Translations under genes and position numbers: made by a program
Notes under the pieces: model-generated
The model's database searches: none
The model's input: the letters and a program-made list of their open reading frames with translations, nothing else
What the model was told of the DNA's origin: nothing
From: Candidatus Gastranaerophilales bacterium
GTDB lineage: Bacteria > Cyanobacteriota > Vampirovibrionia > Gastranaerophilales > Gastranaerophilaceae
Direction of reading: 5' to 3'
DNA length: 64,000 bases
Assembly: GCA_944325525.1 (NCBI GenBank)
Contig: CALVAK010000012.1
Coordinates: 1-64,000 of the forward strand
In this document: in pieces, positions 8,233 through 16,920 of the stretch
Numbering within the stretch: position 1 is the first letter of the stretch
How the letters are laid out: each line of letters begins with the position of its first letter

Positions 8233-9198
8233 TTACTCTCCTCTTCTCTTTTTATCAATTAAAGCATAAATAGGCTGTTTATTAGAAATTGCCAGATTCT
8301 TAGATAAATTATATTCACCTTTCAACTGCATTGCGTATTGTTGTATAGCTTTATTATCGTACGTAATCTTAAATCTGTTTGTTACAACAACTTCGTTGAT
8401 AAAGTTTAAAGATAATATTGTATCCATACAATCAAGTTCTTTTTCTAAATTAGGCATTAAAGATAATGCACTTAAAACGTAAGAAAATGAAACCATAATT
8501 CCATATCTTCTGAATTCTAAAATAATAGAATCTAGTGTCGGACGAATATAGTATATAAAATCATCAACATAATTGAAATCTTTATATATTAAAAACAGAT
8601 TTTTTCTATAATAGCCTTTTTGCATAGGTTTCGAATATAAAATATTATCAAGGAGTTTTTTATTAACTCTTTGCTTCCATAATTCAACTTCTTGAAAAGT
8701 TAACTCTAAATCATCCTTTTTTCTCCTGATTTTGTTAACATGGGGCATTATAAGAAAAAGCAGTTTTGAATTTTCAAGTTTTTCTTCAGTATTTACTTCC
8801 ACAGAAGAAGGTACGGCAACTTTTGCTGTTTTTCTTTCCCTGTTTCGTCTTTGCTTTATTTGTTCAAATTCTTCTTCTTTTAAATCTTCAATCTTTTGTT
8901 GTAATGTGTTAGAAAATACATCAGATAAAAATCCAACAAAAAAAGCAATACCACCAATAATTGCAAGCGTAAAGTCAGCACTAACTCCTTGCGGAACATA
9001 AAAGCTGCTTACCATTTTATAAGGAATAATAAACAACCAGTTAAACAAATAAAGCCAATCGACTTCAAAACAGTTTAAAAACCAGAAAATAAATGATATA
9101 AAAGAATAAAAGAATAGGAAGTAGCGAAAAAATCTGACACAAAACAGTATTTGTGAATATGTTTTTATTTTTGATGATATACTACTTCTTCTAGCCAT
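8233..9198 (-). CDS. Membrane protein of unknown function
   Basis: A 321-residue protein not recognised as a known family. It has two or three hydrophobic segments in the first ~100 residues (FFRYFLFFYSFISFIFWF; a second weaker one; FTLAIIGGIAFFVGFLSDVF). A charged coiled-coil stretch follows (QQKIEDLKEEEFEQIKQRRNRERK, about 105-130), then a soluble C-terminal domain of ~190 residues. It may be a membrane-anchored cytoplasmic protein. It sits between panC and dut with gaps of 7 and 2 nt, so it is in the operon, but the neighbours do not suggest a role. Confidence 0.75.
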   Translation of the reverse strand: MARRSSISSKIKTYSQILFCVRFFRYFLFFYSFISFIFWFLNCFEVDWLYLFNWLFIIPYKMVSSFYVPQGVSADFTLAIIGGIAFFVGFLSDVFSNTLQQKIEDLKEEEFEQIKQRRNRERKTAKVAVPSSVEVNTEEKLENSKLLFLIMPHVNKIRRKKDDLELTFQEVELWKQRVNKKLLDNILYSKPMQKGYYRKNLFLIYKDFNYVDDFIYYIRPTLDSIILEFRRYGIMVSFSYVLSALSLMPNLEKELDCMDTILSLNFINEVVVTNRFKITYDNKAIQQYAMQLKGEYNLSKNLAISNKQPIYALIDKKRRGE

Positions 9199-9205
9199 TT
9201 ATCTT

Positions 9206-10066
9206 TTATAATATTTCATTATCAATTAATCTTGTTGTACCTGATTTTGCTGCTATTGCAACGAGTGTATTTTCTCTAACTTCTTTAAGAGGTTGAAATG
9301 TTTCAAAATCTCTAAATTCTATATAATCCAGTTCTAAATGTTTATCCAGAACAGAAACAGCCGTATCAAATAAAATTTTTACATCAATAATTCCGTCATT
9401 ATAAAGTTTTTTAATTTCTCTCAAAGCTTTTGAAATTGAAAGAGCATTTTTTCTTTCTTCCATTGATAAATAAACATTTCTTGAACTCAAGGCAAGTCCG
9501 TCTTCTTCTCTCACAATAGGGCATGGTACAATTGTAATATCAAGATTTAAGTCCTTGACCATATTTTTCAATATAAATAATTGCTGGGCATCTTTTTGCC
9601 CGAAAAAAGCATAATCAGGACGAACAATGTTGAACAGCTTGAGCACAACAGTTGCAACACCGTCAAAATGTCCGGGACGAGCCTTTCCACACAAACAATC
9701 TACATAGTTATACGGTGGACAAACAAATGTTAAATCATTATTTGATAAGTTTTTATTTTTTCCGTACATTTCTTCCGCCGCAGGATTAAAAACGACGTCT
9801 ACACCAAGACTTTCACAAATTTCAACATCTGAATCTATTTTCCTCGGGTATTTATTAAAGTCTTCAGAAGGACCAAACTGTATAGGATTTACAAAAACAC
9901 TTACAACTACTTTATCAGATATTTCTTTTGCTTTTTTTATTAAAGAAGCATGTCCCGCATGAAGAGCACCCATTGTAGGAACAAGTCCTATAGTATAATT
10001 TTCTTTTTTCCAATCTTTTATTTGTTCTTTTACTTCCAATATTTTATTTAACAATTGCACTTTCAA
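9206..10066 (-). CDS. panC: Pantoate-beta-alanine ligase (pantothenate synthetase)
   Basis: A 286-residue protein with the nucleotidyl-transferase motif TMGALHAGHASLI, the pantoate-binding region (VFVNPIQFGPSEDFNKYPR), FFGQKDAQQLFILKNMVKDLN and the KMSKS-like region LALSSRNVYLS. It joins pantoate to beta-alanine using ATP, the last step of vitamin B5 synthesis. The likely start is TTG at 10066, inside the 3' end of panB; GAGGAG in the panB codons for Glu-Glu would be its ribosome-binding site. GTG at 10060 or TTG at 10054 are alternatives. Adjacent to panB as in many bacteria; panD is not in the window. Confidence 0.93.
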   Translation of the reverse strand: MKVQLLNKILEVKEQIKDWKKENYTIGLVPTMGALHAGHASLIKKAKEISDKVVVSVFVNPIQFGPSEDFNKYPRKIDSDVEICESLGVDVVFNPAAEEMYGKNKNLSNNDLTFVCPPYNYVDCLCGKARPGHFDGVATVVLKLFNIVRPDYAFFGQKDAQQLFILKNMVKDLNLDITIVPCPIVREEDGLALSSRNVYLSMEERKNALSISKALREIKKLYNDGIIDVKILFDTAVSVLDKHLELDYIEFRDFETFQPLKEVRENTLVAIAAKSGTTRLIDNEIL

Positions 10067-10898
10067 GTTTTTTCATCTCCTCTTCCGTAAGATTAAAACA
10101 ATGCTGTGATGAAGGAAATACATTATTTTTTACTTCATTATTATAAGAGTTTATTGCCTGAGTCATTATTTCTCTTAAATTAGTATATTGTTTAGCAAAT
10201 TTAGGAATATTACCCGCAAATTTTCCTAAAACATCATCAATAACAAGAACCTGGCCGTCACAATACTTACCGGCACCAATACCTATCGTTGGAACCTTTA
10301 TATTTTCACTTATATACTTAGCCGATTCTTCAGGAACCATTTCAAGGACAATTGAAAATACACCGCTATCTTCAAGTTTTTTTGCTGATTCCAGCAGTTT
10401 AAGAGTATTTTCATAAGATTTTCCCTGTACAAAATATCCGCCAATTGTATTGATATATTGAGGAGTAAACCCAAGATGTCCCACTACATTAATTCCTGAA
10501 GAAACAAGATGCGATATTTCATCAAGTATAAAAGAAGAAGCACCTTCAAGTTTTACAGCATTTGCCCCTGATTGGATAAGCCTGCCTGCGTTTAAGATAG
10601 TTTGTTCTTTTGAAATCTGATATGACAGAAAAGGTAAATCAGCAATAACCATAGCGTGCGAAACGCCTCTTGAAACAGCTTTTGTAAATGTTATCATATC
10701 TTCCATAGTAACATTTATTGTATCTGTATAGCCTAAAATTGTCATACCGAGAGAATCACCAACTAATATTGAATCAACTCCACATTCATCAATATACTTT
10801 GCAGTTGAATAATCATAAGCCGTAAGCATAGTAATTTTTTCATTATGCTCTTTCATTTTCTGAAAAGTTTTTGCTGTAACAGTCTTATTTAAATTCAT
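10044..10898 (-). CDS. panB: 3-methyl-2-oxobutanoate hydroxymethyltransferase
   Basis: A 284-residue (beta/alpha)8 enzyme with the family signatures MLTAYDYSTAKYIDECGVDSILVGDSLGM-like N-terminus (residues ~24-52, with the metal-binding Asp in VGDS), ADLPFLSYQ, VKLEGA, and GHLGFTPQYIN. It transfers a hydroxymethyl group from methylene-tetrahydrofolate to alpha-ketoisovalerate, the committed step of pantothenate synthesis. It overlaps yvcK by 4 nt upstream and panC by 23 nt downstream, so the three genes are translationally linked. Confidence 0.95.
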   Translation of the reverse strand: MNLNKTVTAKTFQKMKEHNEKITMLTAYDYSTAKYIDECGVDSILVGDSLGMTILGYTDTINVTMEDMITFTKAVSRGVSHAMVIADLPFLSYQISKEQTILNAGRLIQSGANAVKLEGASSFILDEISHLVSSGINVVGHLGFTPQYINTIGGYFVQGKSYENTLKLLESAKKLEDSGVFSIVLEMVPEESAKYISENIKVPTIGIGAGKYCDGQVLVIDDVLGKFAGNIPKFAKQYTNLREIMTQAINSYNNEVKNNVFPSSQHCFNLTEEEMKKLESAIVK

Positions 10899-12226
10899 TT
10901 GTTTTTTCCTTTTTCATTTTTTCTGTACCAGTAATATATTATTCTGGCAAGTCTGCTCGGAGAATGTCTAACAAAAGAAGAATGTCCGTCCTCAAATCTT
11001 TTATCTTCTATAAGATTTTTTTGTACAATTTGGATTCCCATTCTTGATATTTCTTTGTAATCAACAATAACAGGTTCAGAACCTGCATCTTTATAAGGAG
11101 CAATTAAATCTTTCGGTAAGTCAGTATTTACAAGAACTGCATCAATTATTTTGTCATATTTTGCATGGTTAATAAGAGTTTTTATATGATCAGAAACACT
11201 AAATCCATCTGTTTCACCGGGTTGTGTCATAATATTGCATACATATATTTTTTTTGCTTTCGAATCATTAACAGCTTTGGCAATATCATTAATAAGCAGA
11301 TTAGGAATTACACTTGTATATAAACTTCCAGGGCCTAGAATTATTAAATCAGCATCATGAATAGCCCAAACTGCATCTTCTAAAGGTTTACAATTATCTG
11401 GTTCGGTATAGAGTCTTTTGATTTTTTTACCGGACTCGGGAATATTAGACTCACCTTTAATAATAGAACCATCTTGCATCTCTGCGACTAATCTCATATC
11501 ATCTAAGGTGGAAGGAAGTACTCTTCCTCTTATAGATAATACGTTAGAAGATTCTTTAATTGCTCTTACCATATTTCCGGTAATGGAACACATAGCGGTA
11601 AGAAATAAATTTCCGAAACTATGCCCTGACAATCCGGCACAATCTTTAAACCTGTACTGAAAAAGTTTAGCTACAAGATCTTCATCATCAGCTAAAGCTG
11701 CAATGCAGCTTCTTATATCACCTGGAGGAAGAACTCCAAGCTCTTCTCTTAACTTTCCCGAACTTCCGCCATCATCTCCAACTGTAACTACAGCAGTTAT
11801 ATTATTTGTAATTTTTTTTATCCCTTTAAGCAATGTAGAAAGACCAGTACCACCGCCAATGGCAACAATTTTAGGCCCCCTGTTTAATTTTCTTCTTCTA
11901 TATAAATCTTCTAAAACAGCATGTCTATTTCTTTCATTACTAACATCAAGAATAGAATAATTTGCTTTTAACCAACCTGTAAAAAAGAACAAGGCACCAA
12001 TTGCAATTAAAGACCAGCCGGTTATTTCAGGCGGCAACATCTGTGTTACCTTTACCGACATATCTATTAATTTAAATATCGGTCTAAGATTTAATATTAT
12101 GCATAAACCAACAGCCGATATAACAGCACCTGTAATTATAAGAACGAACCATCTTTTAACTTCAAGCCCCGGTAGTAACCAACCTGCATCACGGGGTATT
12201 TTCAGGAATAATTTATTTATTTTCAA
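10895..12226 (-). CDS. yvcK: YvcK/CofD-like family protein with N-terminal membrane anchor
   Basis: A 443-residue protein. The GGGTG motif (124-128, in KIVAIGGGTGLSTLLKG), VGDDGGSSGKLRE, LPPGDIRSC and LGPGSLYTSV identify the YvcK/CofD-like family, which binds UDP-sugars and is needed for growth on gluconeogenic carbon and for cell shape in Bacillus. About 115 extra N-terminal residues carry two transmembrane helices (about 27-46 and 71-87), so the enzyme-like domain is membrane tethered. The start is TTG, 6 nt after a strong AGGAGG. It is second in the operon after pxpA. Confidence 0.88.
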   Translation of the reverse strand: MKINKLFLKIPRDAGWLLPGLEVKRWFVLIITGAVISAVGLCIILNLRPIFKLIDMSVKVTQMLPPEITGWSLIAIGALFFFTGWLKANYSILDVSNERNRHAVLEDLYRRRKLNRGPKIVAIGGGTGLSTLLKGIKKITNNITAVVTVGDDGGSSGKLREELGVLPPGDIRSCIAALADDEDLVAKLFQYRFKDCAGLSGHSFGNLFLTAMCSITGNMVRAIKESSNVLSIRGRVLPSTLDDMRLVAEMQDGSIIKGESNIPESGKKIKRLYTEPDNCKPLEDAVWAIHDADLIILGPGSLYTSVIPNLLINDIAKAVNDSKAKKIYVCNIMTQPGETDGFSVSDHIKTLINHAKYDKIIDAVLVNTDLPKDLIAPYKDAGSEPVIVDYKEISRMGIQIVQKNLIEDKRFEDGHSSFVRHSPSRLARIIYYWYRKNEKGKNK

Positions 12227-12239
12227 ATTATGCCTCCTT

Positions 12240-13010
12240 TTATACCCAGCCCGATAATTCCGCTTTATTATAGTTATATGGAGTTGGTTTTATTATTTCA
12301 TTTGCTTTTTTTAACAAATTCAATGCATTTGGATTCTTTGAATCAAAATGCAGAGTATCTGCCTTCACCGGCATAAATACACCGTTGCCAAGTTTAATCT
12401 GCGAAGAAAATAATACAGTTCTTACTCTGTTTAATGCGTCATCTTCACTAATATATTTTTTAGACTCCCAATCAGGTTTAAAGTCCTGAGTATAGTATTT
12501 ATCAACAAATAGTTCACGATTTACAACAATACCGGTCTCATTAGAGACATTTTCGATAATCTCATTATCTAACCCGGTATAAACAAGCCATTTATCAAAT
12601 TTTAAAATTGCTTTTGCAACCGCCAAAGAAAATTCCAGATTCTCAGAAGCAATCCTATACATAGCCCCATGCGGTCTAACATGATCTATCGTAAGACTGT
12701 ATGACTTAGCAAAAGAAGCAATTGCTCCTATCTGATATATAACTATTGCTTCTATTTCTTCTGCTGACAAATTCATTGGTCTATACCCCATTCCGGATAT
12801 ATCATTAAATCCAATATGTGCACCGATTGTAATATTTTTTTCCTTACATTTCAATAAGAAATCTCTTATCATAACAGGATCTCCGGCATGGAAACCGCAG
12901 GAAATGTTAACTGAACTGACATAATCTAAAAGCTCAGCTTCTTTTTCATTTTTAAACAACCCAAAGCCCTGTGCTACATCTATATTAAAATCAATATGTT
13001 TTAACGGCAT
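12240..13010 (-). CDS. pxpA: LamB/YcsF family protein, 5-oxoprolinase subunit A
   Basis: A 256-residue protein close to the family length (~250). Signatures are FNIDVAQGFG, VNISCGFHAGDPVMIRD, IGAHIGFND, and DHVRPHGAMYR near the middle. PxpA works with PxpB and PxpC to cleave 5-oxoproline (pyroglutamate) with ATP. Neither PxpB nor PxpC is in the window, so the subunit is orphaned here; partners may be elsewhere, or the protein has another role. First gene of the minus-strand operon, with AGGGG before its ATG. Confidence 0.87.
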   Translation of the reverse strand: MPLKHIDFNIDVAQGFGLFKNEKEAELLDYVSSVNISCGFHAGDPVMIRDFLLKCKEKNITIGAHIGFNDISGMGYRPMNLSAEEIEAIVIYQIGAIASFAKSYSLTIDHVRPHGAMYRIASENLEFSLAVAKAILKFDKWLVYTGLDNEIIENVSNETGIVVNRELFVDKYYTQDFKPDWESKKYISEDDALNRVRTVLFSSQIKLGNGVFMPVKADTLHFDSKNPNALNLLKKANEIIKPTPYNYNKAELSGWV

Positions 13011-13212
13011 ATATTCCCCTTTGACGAAAACTGTAAAAAGTAATAACTATCCTCCCTATATTATATATCAATATTGAATTTAGTCCAGTTTGTAATAAAA
13101 TAAATAAATTTATAAATTTTAGCTTTTGTACATAAAATTTTTGACATTTTAGAAAAAAGCATTAAAAAAGAAATAAATTCATACATATAGAGGTACTTAA
13201 AAAATAAAAGAA

Positions 13213-13241
13213 ATGACAAAATTTTAATGTATAAGTATAAA
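13213..13241 (+). promoter_or_regulatory. Candidate promoter of the flagellar cluster
   Basis: ATGACA (13213-13218) and TATAAA (13236-13241) are 17 bp apart, 11 nt before the fliJ start. The predicted transcript would have only about 5 nt before the ATG, and no Shine-Dalgarno is visible. A sigma28-type promoter was not recognised. Confidence 0.45.
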
Positions 13242-13252
13242 CTGGTTCAAAT

Positions 13253-13714
13253 ATGCCATTCAGATACAGATTACAAAAAGTATTGGATTTCAGAATAAAG
13301 AAGAAAGAAGAACAACTTCAAGAAGTATTAAAAGCAAAACAAGAAGTAGATAGAATACAAAGACTCATTGATGATAACAACAATGAAATATCCGGTGTAA
13401 TTCATACAATGAGGACAACAGCAGATTTTAGCCAGATGGATTTATATGATAAATATTTAAAACATTTATATGAAAAAGGCGAAGAACTTGAAAAACAAAA
13501 ACAAGAAGCAATAAATATTCTGGAAGAGGAAAAAGCAAAACTTGTAGAAAGAGAAAAAGAAGTAAAAGTACTGGAAAAACATAAAGAAAAAGCACTTGAA
13601 ACATACAAAGAAGAAGAAAAAATTCTTGAAAATAAACAACTATCAGAAGTAGCAGTTCAAAAATATTACCGGAAAACTAAAGAAAAAAAAGAAGAAGAAC
13701 TTAATGAAAATTAA
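13253..13714 (+). CDS. fliJ: Flagellar export protein FliJ
   Basis: A 153-residue protein, almost entirely charged coiled coil. The N-terminal signature PFRYRLQKVLDFRIKKKEEQ matches FliJ (FxYxLQxVLDxR). FliJ is the central stalk of the flagellar type III export ATPase and escorts chaperones. It is followed after 10 nt by a FliK-like gene and then a hook/rod gene, the usual fliJ-fliK-flgD/E order. The ATPase fliI, which normally precedes it, is absent: the upstream gene is on the other strand. Confidence 0.82.
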   Translation: MPFRYRLQKVLDFRIKKKEEQLQEVLKAKQEVDRIQRLIDDNNNEISGVIHTMRTTADFSQMDLYDKYLKHLYEKGEELEKQKQEAINILEEEKAKLVEREKEVKVLEKHKEKALETYKEEEKILENKQLSEVAVQKYYRKTKEKKEEELNEN

Positions 13715-13724
13715 AGGATAAAAT

Positions 13725-14363
13725 ATGAATGTAAATACGAAAGTAAACAGTAGTATTGAGACAAAAAAAGAAAAAGAAGTTAATACCTTTCCAGTTTCTG
13801 AAGAAGAAACAGAAATACTAACTAATGTAAATGCTACATTTTCAGATGTTTTATCAGGACAAATCAGTAATGACGGTAATATAACACAATCAATATTATC
13901 AATGCCCATAGATTATAATTATGACTCGCTTTTTATGGATATCCAAGATGCCGTATTTTTCGTAAATCTTGCACAAGATGAACAATATGTTATAAATACA
14001 ACTGAAAATGGAGAGTTTAAATCATTATTACAACTTGATGTATCAAAAAATATAATTTCACAAAAAACAATAAGTACAACGAATCAACTTACTACACTTA
14101 TTGAAAAAGCACAAAATACACAAAAACCTGTAAGAATATCTTTTGATAATGACGTATCGGTAATATTAAAAATAGATAAACACGGAAAAATAACCGCAGA
14201 ATTCATACCGGGAAATATAGAAGTTGAAAATTATTTACGAAATAATATTGCATCATTAAGACAAAAATTTGATGAACAAAATTTGCCGTATAATGATTTA
14301 TTTTACAGGCAGCAGAACGGAAAACAAAATAAAAACAGAAATAAAGAAAAAGGAGAACAATAA
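13725..14363 (+). CDS. FliK-like flagellar hook-length control protein (short)
   Basis: A 212-residue protein. The first ~120 residues are Ser/Thr/Asn-rich and low complexity. The C-terminal part (VRISFDNDVSVILKIDKHGKITAEF, then VENYLRNNIASLRQKFDEQNLPYNDL) has the beta-strand/helix pattern of the FliK C-terminal domain, which switches export specificity once the hook is complete. It lacks a clear PxLG motif and is about half the usual FliK length, so the call rests on pattern and on its place between fliJ and a hook/rod gene. Its stop overlaps the next start (TAATG). Confidence 0.55.
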   Translation: MNVNTKVNSSIETKKEKEVNTFPVSEEETEILTNVNATFSDVLSGQISNDGNITQSILSMPIDYNYDSLFMDIQDAVFFVNLAQDEQYVINTTENGEFKSLLQLDVSKNIISQKTISTTNQLTTLIEKAQNTQKPVRISFDNDVSVILKIDKHGKITAEFIPGNIEVENYLRNNIASLRQKFDEQNLPYNDLFYRQQNGKQNKNRNKEKGEQ

Positions 14364-15199
14364 TGCGTGATGCATTTATCAATGCCTTAAACACACAAAA
14401 AATTACAAATGAATGGGTTACAAATATTTCTGAGAACCTGGTAAATGCGTATACCCCCGGATACAGGGAAAAGAAATTTACATTTAAGACTTTTTTGGAC
14501 GGATCAATAGCGGATACAAGTTTAAGGAATATAGGACAAGGGAAATCAGCCCCCGGAACTTCAGATGAAAATATTTTTCTTGAAGGAGCAGGATACTTTG
14601 TTTTAAGAAATGAAAACGGACGAATTGTATACACAAGACTGGGTGAATTCAAATTTGACGGAGAAGGTGTATACAGAAGTACAGACGGACAAGCTGTTCA
14701 AGGTTATATTTTAAATGATAAAGGTGAAATAATGAACGGAGCAAAGCCGGTAGATGCCGATTCTTTCATAGATACAGCATTTGACGGCGGTGCAGCTTCA
14801 GTACCTACAACTAATATAAAATTATGGATTGACCCTAGCAACGGCAAATATCTCGGTAAATATGAAGAATTTGAGTTTAAAGATGACGGTATTTTATACG
14901 GAAAAGCAGACGGCGGCAAAGTAGTAACACCGTTATATAAAGTTGCAGTAATTAATTTCCACAATCCGCAGGAATTATTTGAAGTTGCTGACGGACAATT
15001 TATAGAAACAGCAGCATCCGGTAAACCTGTTGTAGGAAGAGGTGAAGTAAGAGGCGGACTGATTGAACTTTCGAATGTTGATTTTGATGCAAATACAGCA
15101 TATTATCAACAGGCACAAATGCAATTGGAACTTGCAAATCAACTCATTAAATCACACAAACAGCTTTTAGAAAACGCCATAGAACTTATGAGCAGCTAA
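14363..15199 (+). CDS. Flagellar hook/basal-body rod protein (FlgE/FlgF/FlgG family)
   Basis: A 278-residue protein with the N-terminal rod signature NISENLVNAYTPGYREKKF (about 20-38), the central sequences FLEGAGYFVLRNENGRIVYTRLGEF and GQAVQGYIL, and the C-terminal GGLIELSNVDFDANTAYY followed by a heptad helix. FlgF and FlgG are about 250-260 residues and FlgE about 400 or more, so size favours a FlgF/G-like protein, while the position after FliJ-FliK favours a short hook protein FlgE. It overlaps the FliK-like gene by 1 nt and is followed by a strong terminator. Confidence 0.82.
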   Translation: MRDAFINALNTQKITNEWVTNISENLVNAYTPGYREKKFTFKTFLDGSIADTSLRNIGQGKSAPGTSDENIFLEGAGYFVLRNENGRIVYTRLGEFKFDGEGVYRSTDGQAVQGYILNDKGEIMNGAKPVDADSFIDTAFDGGAASVPTTNIKLWIDPSNGKYLGKYEEFEFKDDGILYGKADGGKVVTPLYKVAVINFHNPQELFEVADGQFIETAASGKPVVGRGEVRGGLIELSNVDFDANTAYYQQAQMQLELANQLIKSHKQLLENAIELMSS

Positions 15200-15245
15200 T
15201 TTAAAATAGAATTATAAATATCCCGAAAAATAGTATTTATGGGCT

Positions 15246-15278
15246 CAGACTTTATATAAAAATAAAGTCTGTTTTTTT
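15246..15278 (+). terminator. Rho-independent terminator of the flagellar cluster
   Basis: A perfect 10-bp stem CAGACTTTAT (15246-15255) / ATAAAGTCTG (15262-15271) with a 6-nt loop, followed by seven T. It lies 47 nt after the hook/rod gene. Confidence 0.9.
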
Positions 15279-15327
15279 ATATGGCAACATTTTTTTTTAG
15301 GGTTTTTATTATTAAAGAGGGAAAAAA

Positions 15328-16074
15328 ATGCATATTACATTTTCAAAAGCAAAAACTCCGGAAAATTATCCAACAAAAAAATACACATTAAAAACAAATT
15401 TCAAAAAAACAGAAGGCATACAAACATATAATAACCTGCACAAATATACCTGTTCAAATATAAAAGCAAATTATCTGCCATCATTTTCAGGGGGATATAC
15501 AAAAATAGGGAAAACAACCCTTATTGATAAAAACACAGGAGAGAAAGTCGGAGCAGATATAAAAAGAAGTCAGATTGGCGATTTTGCTTCGTACAAATTA
15601 ATGTTAAAAAGAAAAGAAGCCGGATATTTGGATATGGATTTTGATGCAATTTTCCCTGAAAACATTTATATGCTTACCAGTCATTTTAATAACAATATTC
15701 CCAGAGTATTACATATTAGAAGTATAATGGGTGACGAATATTACGGTATCGGAACAGAACTTATAAAAACAGCAATTCTTGAAAGTTACAATAAGGGATA
15801 TTCTGGAGATTTATGGTTAACAACAGAAAAGGGATATGCGAAAACTCTATCAAGACATAGAAGCGACCAGAATCCTATTCCTTTTTACTATAAAATGGGA
15901 TTTGCTTCACCGGATAACGACTTTGATTCATATATAAAAGAATGTATAAAAAATTCGAAATTTTCGAAACTACCACCCTCTGCACTTCTACTTTTAACCC
16001 CGGAAGCAAGAGATGCATGGCTCGCCGAACTTTTAAAAAGTTCAGTAACAAAAAACGGGTATGATATAGCCTAA
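15328..16074 (+). CDS. GNAT-like acetyltransferase domain protein (orphan)
   Basis: A 248-residue protein with AAGAGGG before its ATG. The N-terminal ~65 residues are Lys/Thr-rich and contain PSFSGGYTKIG. The later part resembles a GNAT fold: VLHIRSIMGDEYYGIGTELIKTAILESYNKGYSGDLWLTTE looks like motif A with its Q/RxxGxG/A-type acyl-CoA loop (here DEYYGIGTEL), and NPIPFYYKMGF resembles the family's (A/F)xxFYxKxGF strand. No signal peptide. The substrate is unknown. It overlaps the end of the convergent LUD gene by 4 nt. Confidence 0.6.
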   Translation: MHITFSKAKTPENYPTKKYTLKTNFKKTEGIQTYNNLHKYTCSNIKANYLPSFSGGYTKIGKTTLIDKNTGEKVGADIKRSQIGDFASYKLMLKRKEAGYLDMDFDAIFPENIYMLTSHFNNNIPRVLHIRSIMGDEYYGIGTELIKTAILESYNKGYSGDLWLTTEKGYAKTLSRHRSDQNPIPFYYKMGFASPDNDFDSYIKECIKNSKFSKLPPSALLLLTPEARDAWLAELLKSSVTKNGYDIA

Positions 16075-16739
16075 AAGCCCAATTCATCGCCTGTCAAGAT
16101 AACTTTTATGCGTTTTTGAGGATTACAAAGCCTTGTAATTACAATGTGTGAGCAAATTGAATCTTTAGAAAGACAATCCTGACAGCTCCCTGAAACAAAA
16201 CACGGAGTTTGTCTCTGCCCTCTGCCGGCAACTCTATGCATATTTATAGGTGCAGCGACTGTTCTGGCTCTTTTTATTGCATCTTCTAAAGTAGGCATTA
16301 TTTTTTTTGTACTTGCAATTATAATTACACTTTTAGGACCAAACATTAAAGCAGCAGTTCTATTACCTATACAATCAATATTTACCAGCTGACCATCTTC
16401 TGTTAGAGCATTTGTTCCCATTAAGTATGTATCACATAGCATCGCTTTTTTCAAAATCTCATTTTTTTCTTCTGCACTTTCTGCTATATCACGATTAATA
16501 ACAGAATAATTATTTTTTAGAACGTGATCCAAAAGTCCTGATTCTAATATTGACATTGAACCACCCCAGGCAATTGTATCTGTATGCGGAATTAATTCAA
16601 TTGCTTTGTTCAATGCCTCTTCTTTAGTAGGAACATAATATGCCTCAAAAAAGCGTTTTTTTAAAGCTATAGCTGTTTTTTCTCCTATTTTATCATTTCT
16701 TGTTCTATGATATGCAGTCGGTACCAATTTTCTCTCCAT
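16071..16739 (-). CDS. LUD-domain (DUF162/LutC-like) protein
   Basis: A protein of about 222 residues with the LUD signature: TKEEALNKAIELIPHTDTIAWGGSMSILESGL, MGTNALTEDGQLVNIDCIGNRTAALMFGP and VIIIASTKKI. LUD proteins include lactate-utilisation LutC and LutB; solitary short versions like this are common in anaerobes and have no assigned reaction. The C-terminus adds a cysteine-rich segment (CFVSGSCQDCLSKDSICSH) that could bind a metal or Fe-S cluster. The start is uncertain: ATG at 16739 fits the family N-terminus but has no ribosome-binding site; GTG at 16766 lies 13 nt after AGGAG. Confidence 0.8.
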   Translation of the reverse strand: MERKLVPTAYHRTRNDKIGEKTAIALKKRFFEAYYVPTKEEALNKAIELIPHTDTIAWGGSMSILESGLLDHVLKNNYSVINRDIAESAEEKNEILKKAMLCDTYLMGTNALTEDGQLVNIDCIGNRTAALMFGPKSVIIIASTKKIMPTLEDAIKRARTVAAPINMHRVAGRGQRQTPCFVSGSCQDCLSKDSICSHIVITRLCNPQKRIKVILTGDELGF

Positions 16740-16920
16740 TTCGTTTATATAATACAGACTCTGCACACAAGCAGATATACTCCTAATGCTGAATTAATTA
16801 ATCAGTTTTAAAAATTATAAACAGATTTAATTAGCAGTATTTTTATATTATTATATTCATATTATTAAAATAAATAAAATATTTTACATTACGTAGTATT
16901 TATAAAAGAGGAACCGATTT

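Noticed and set aside
13230..13260. GGTTCAAAT resembling a tRNA T-loop
   Set aside because: No acceptor, D- or anticodon arm can be formed around it, and it lies directly before the fliJ start.
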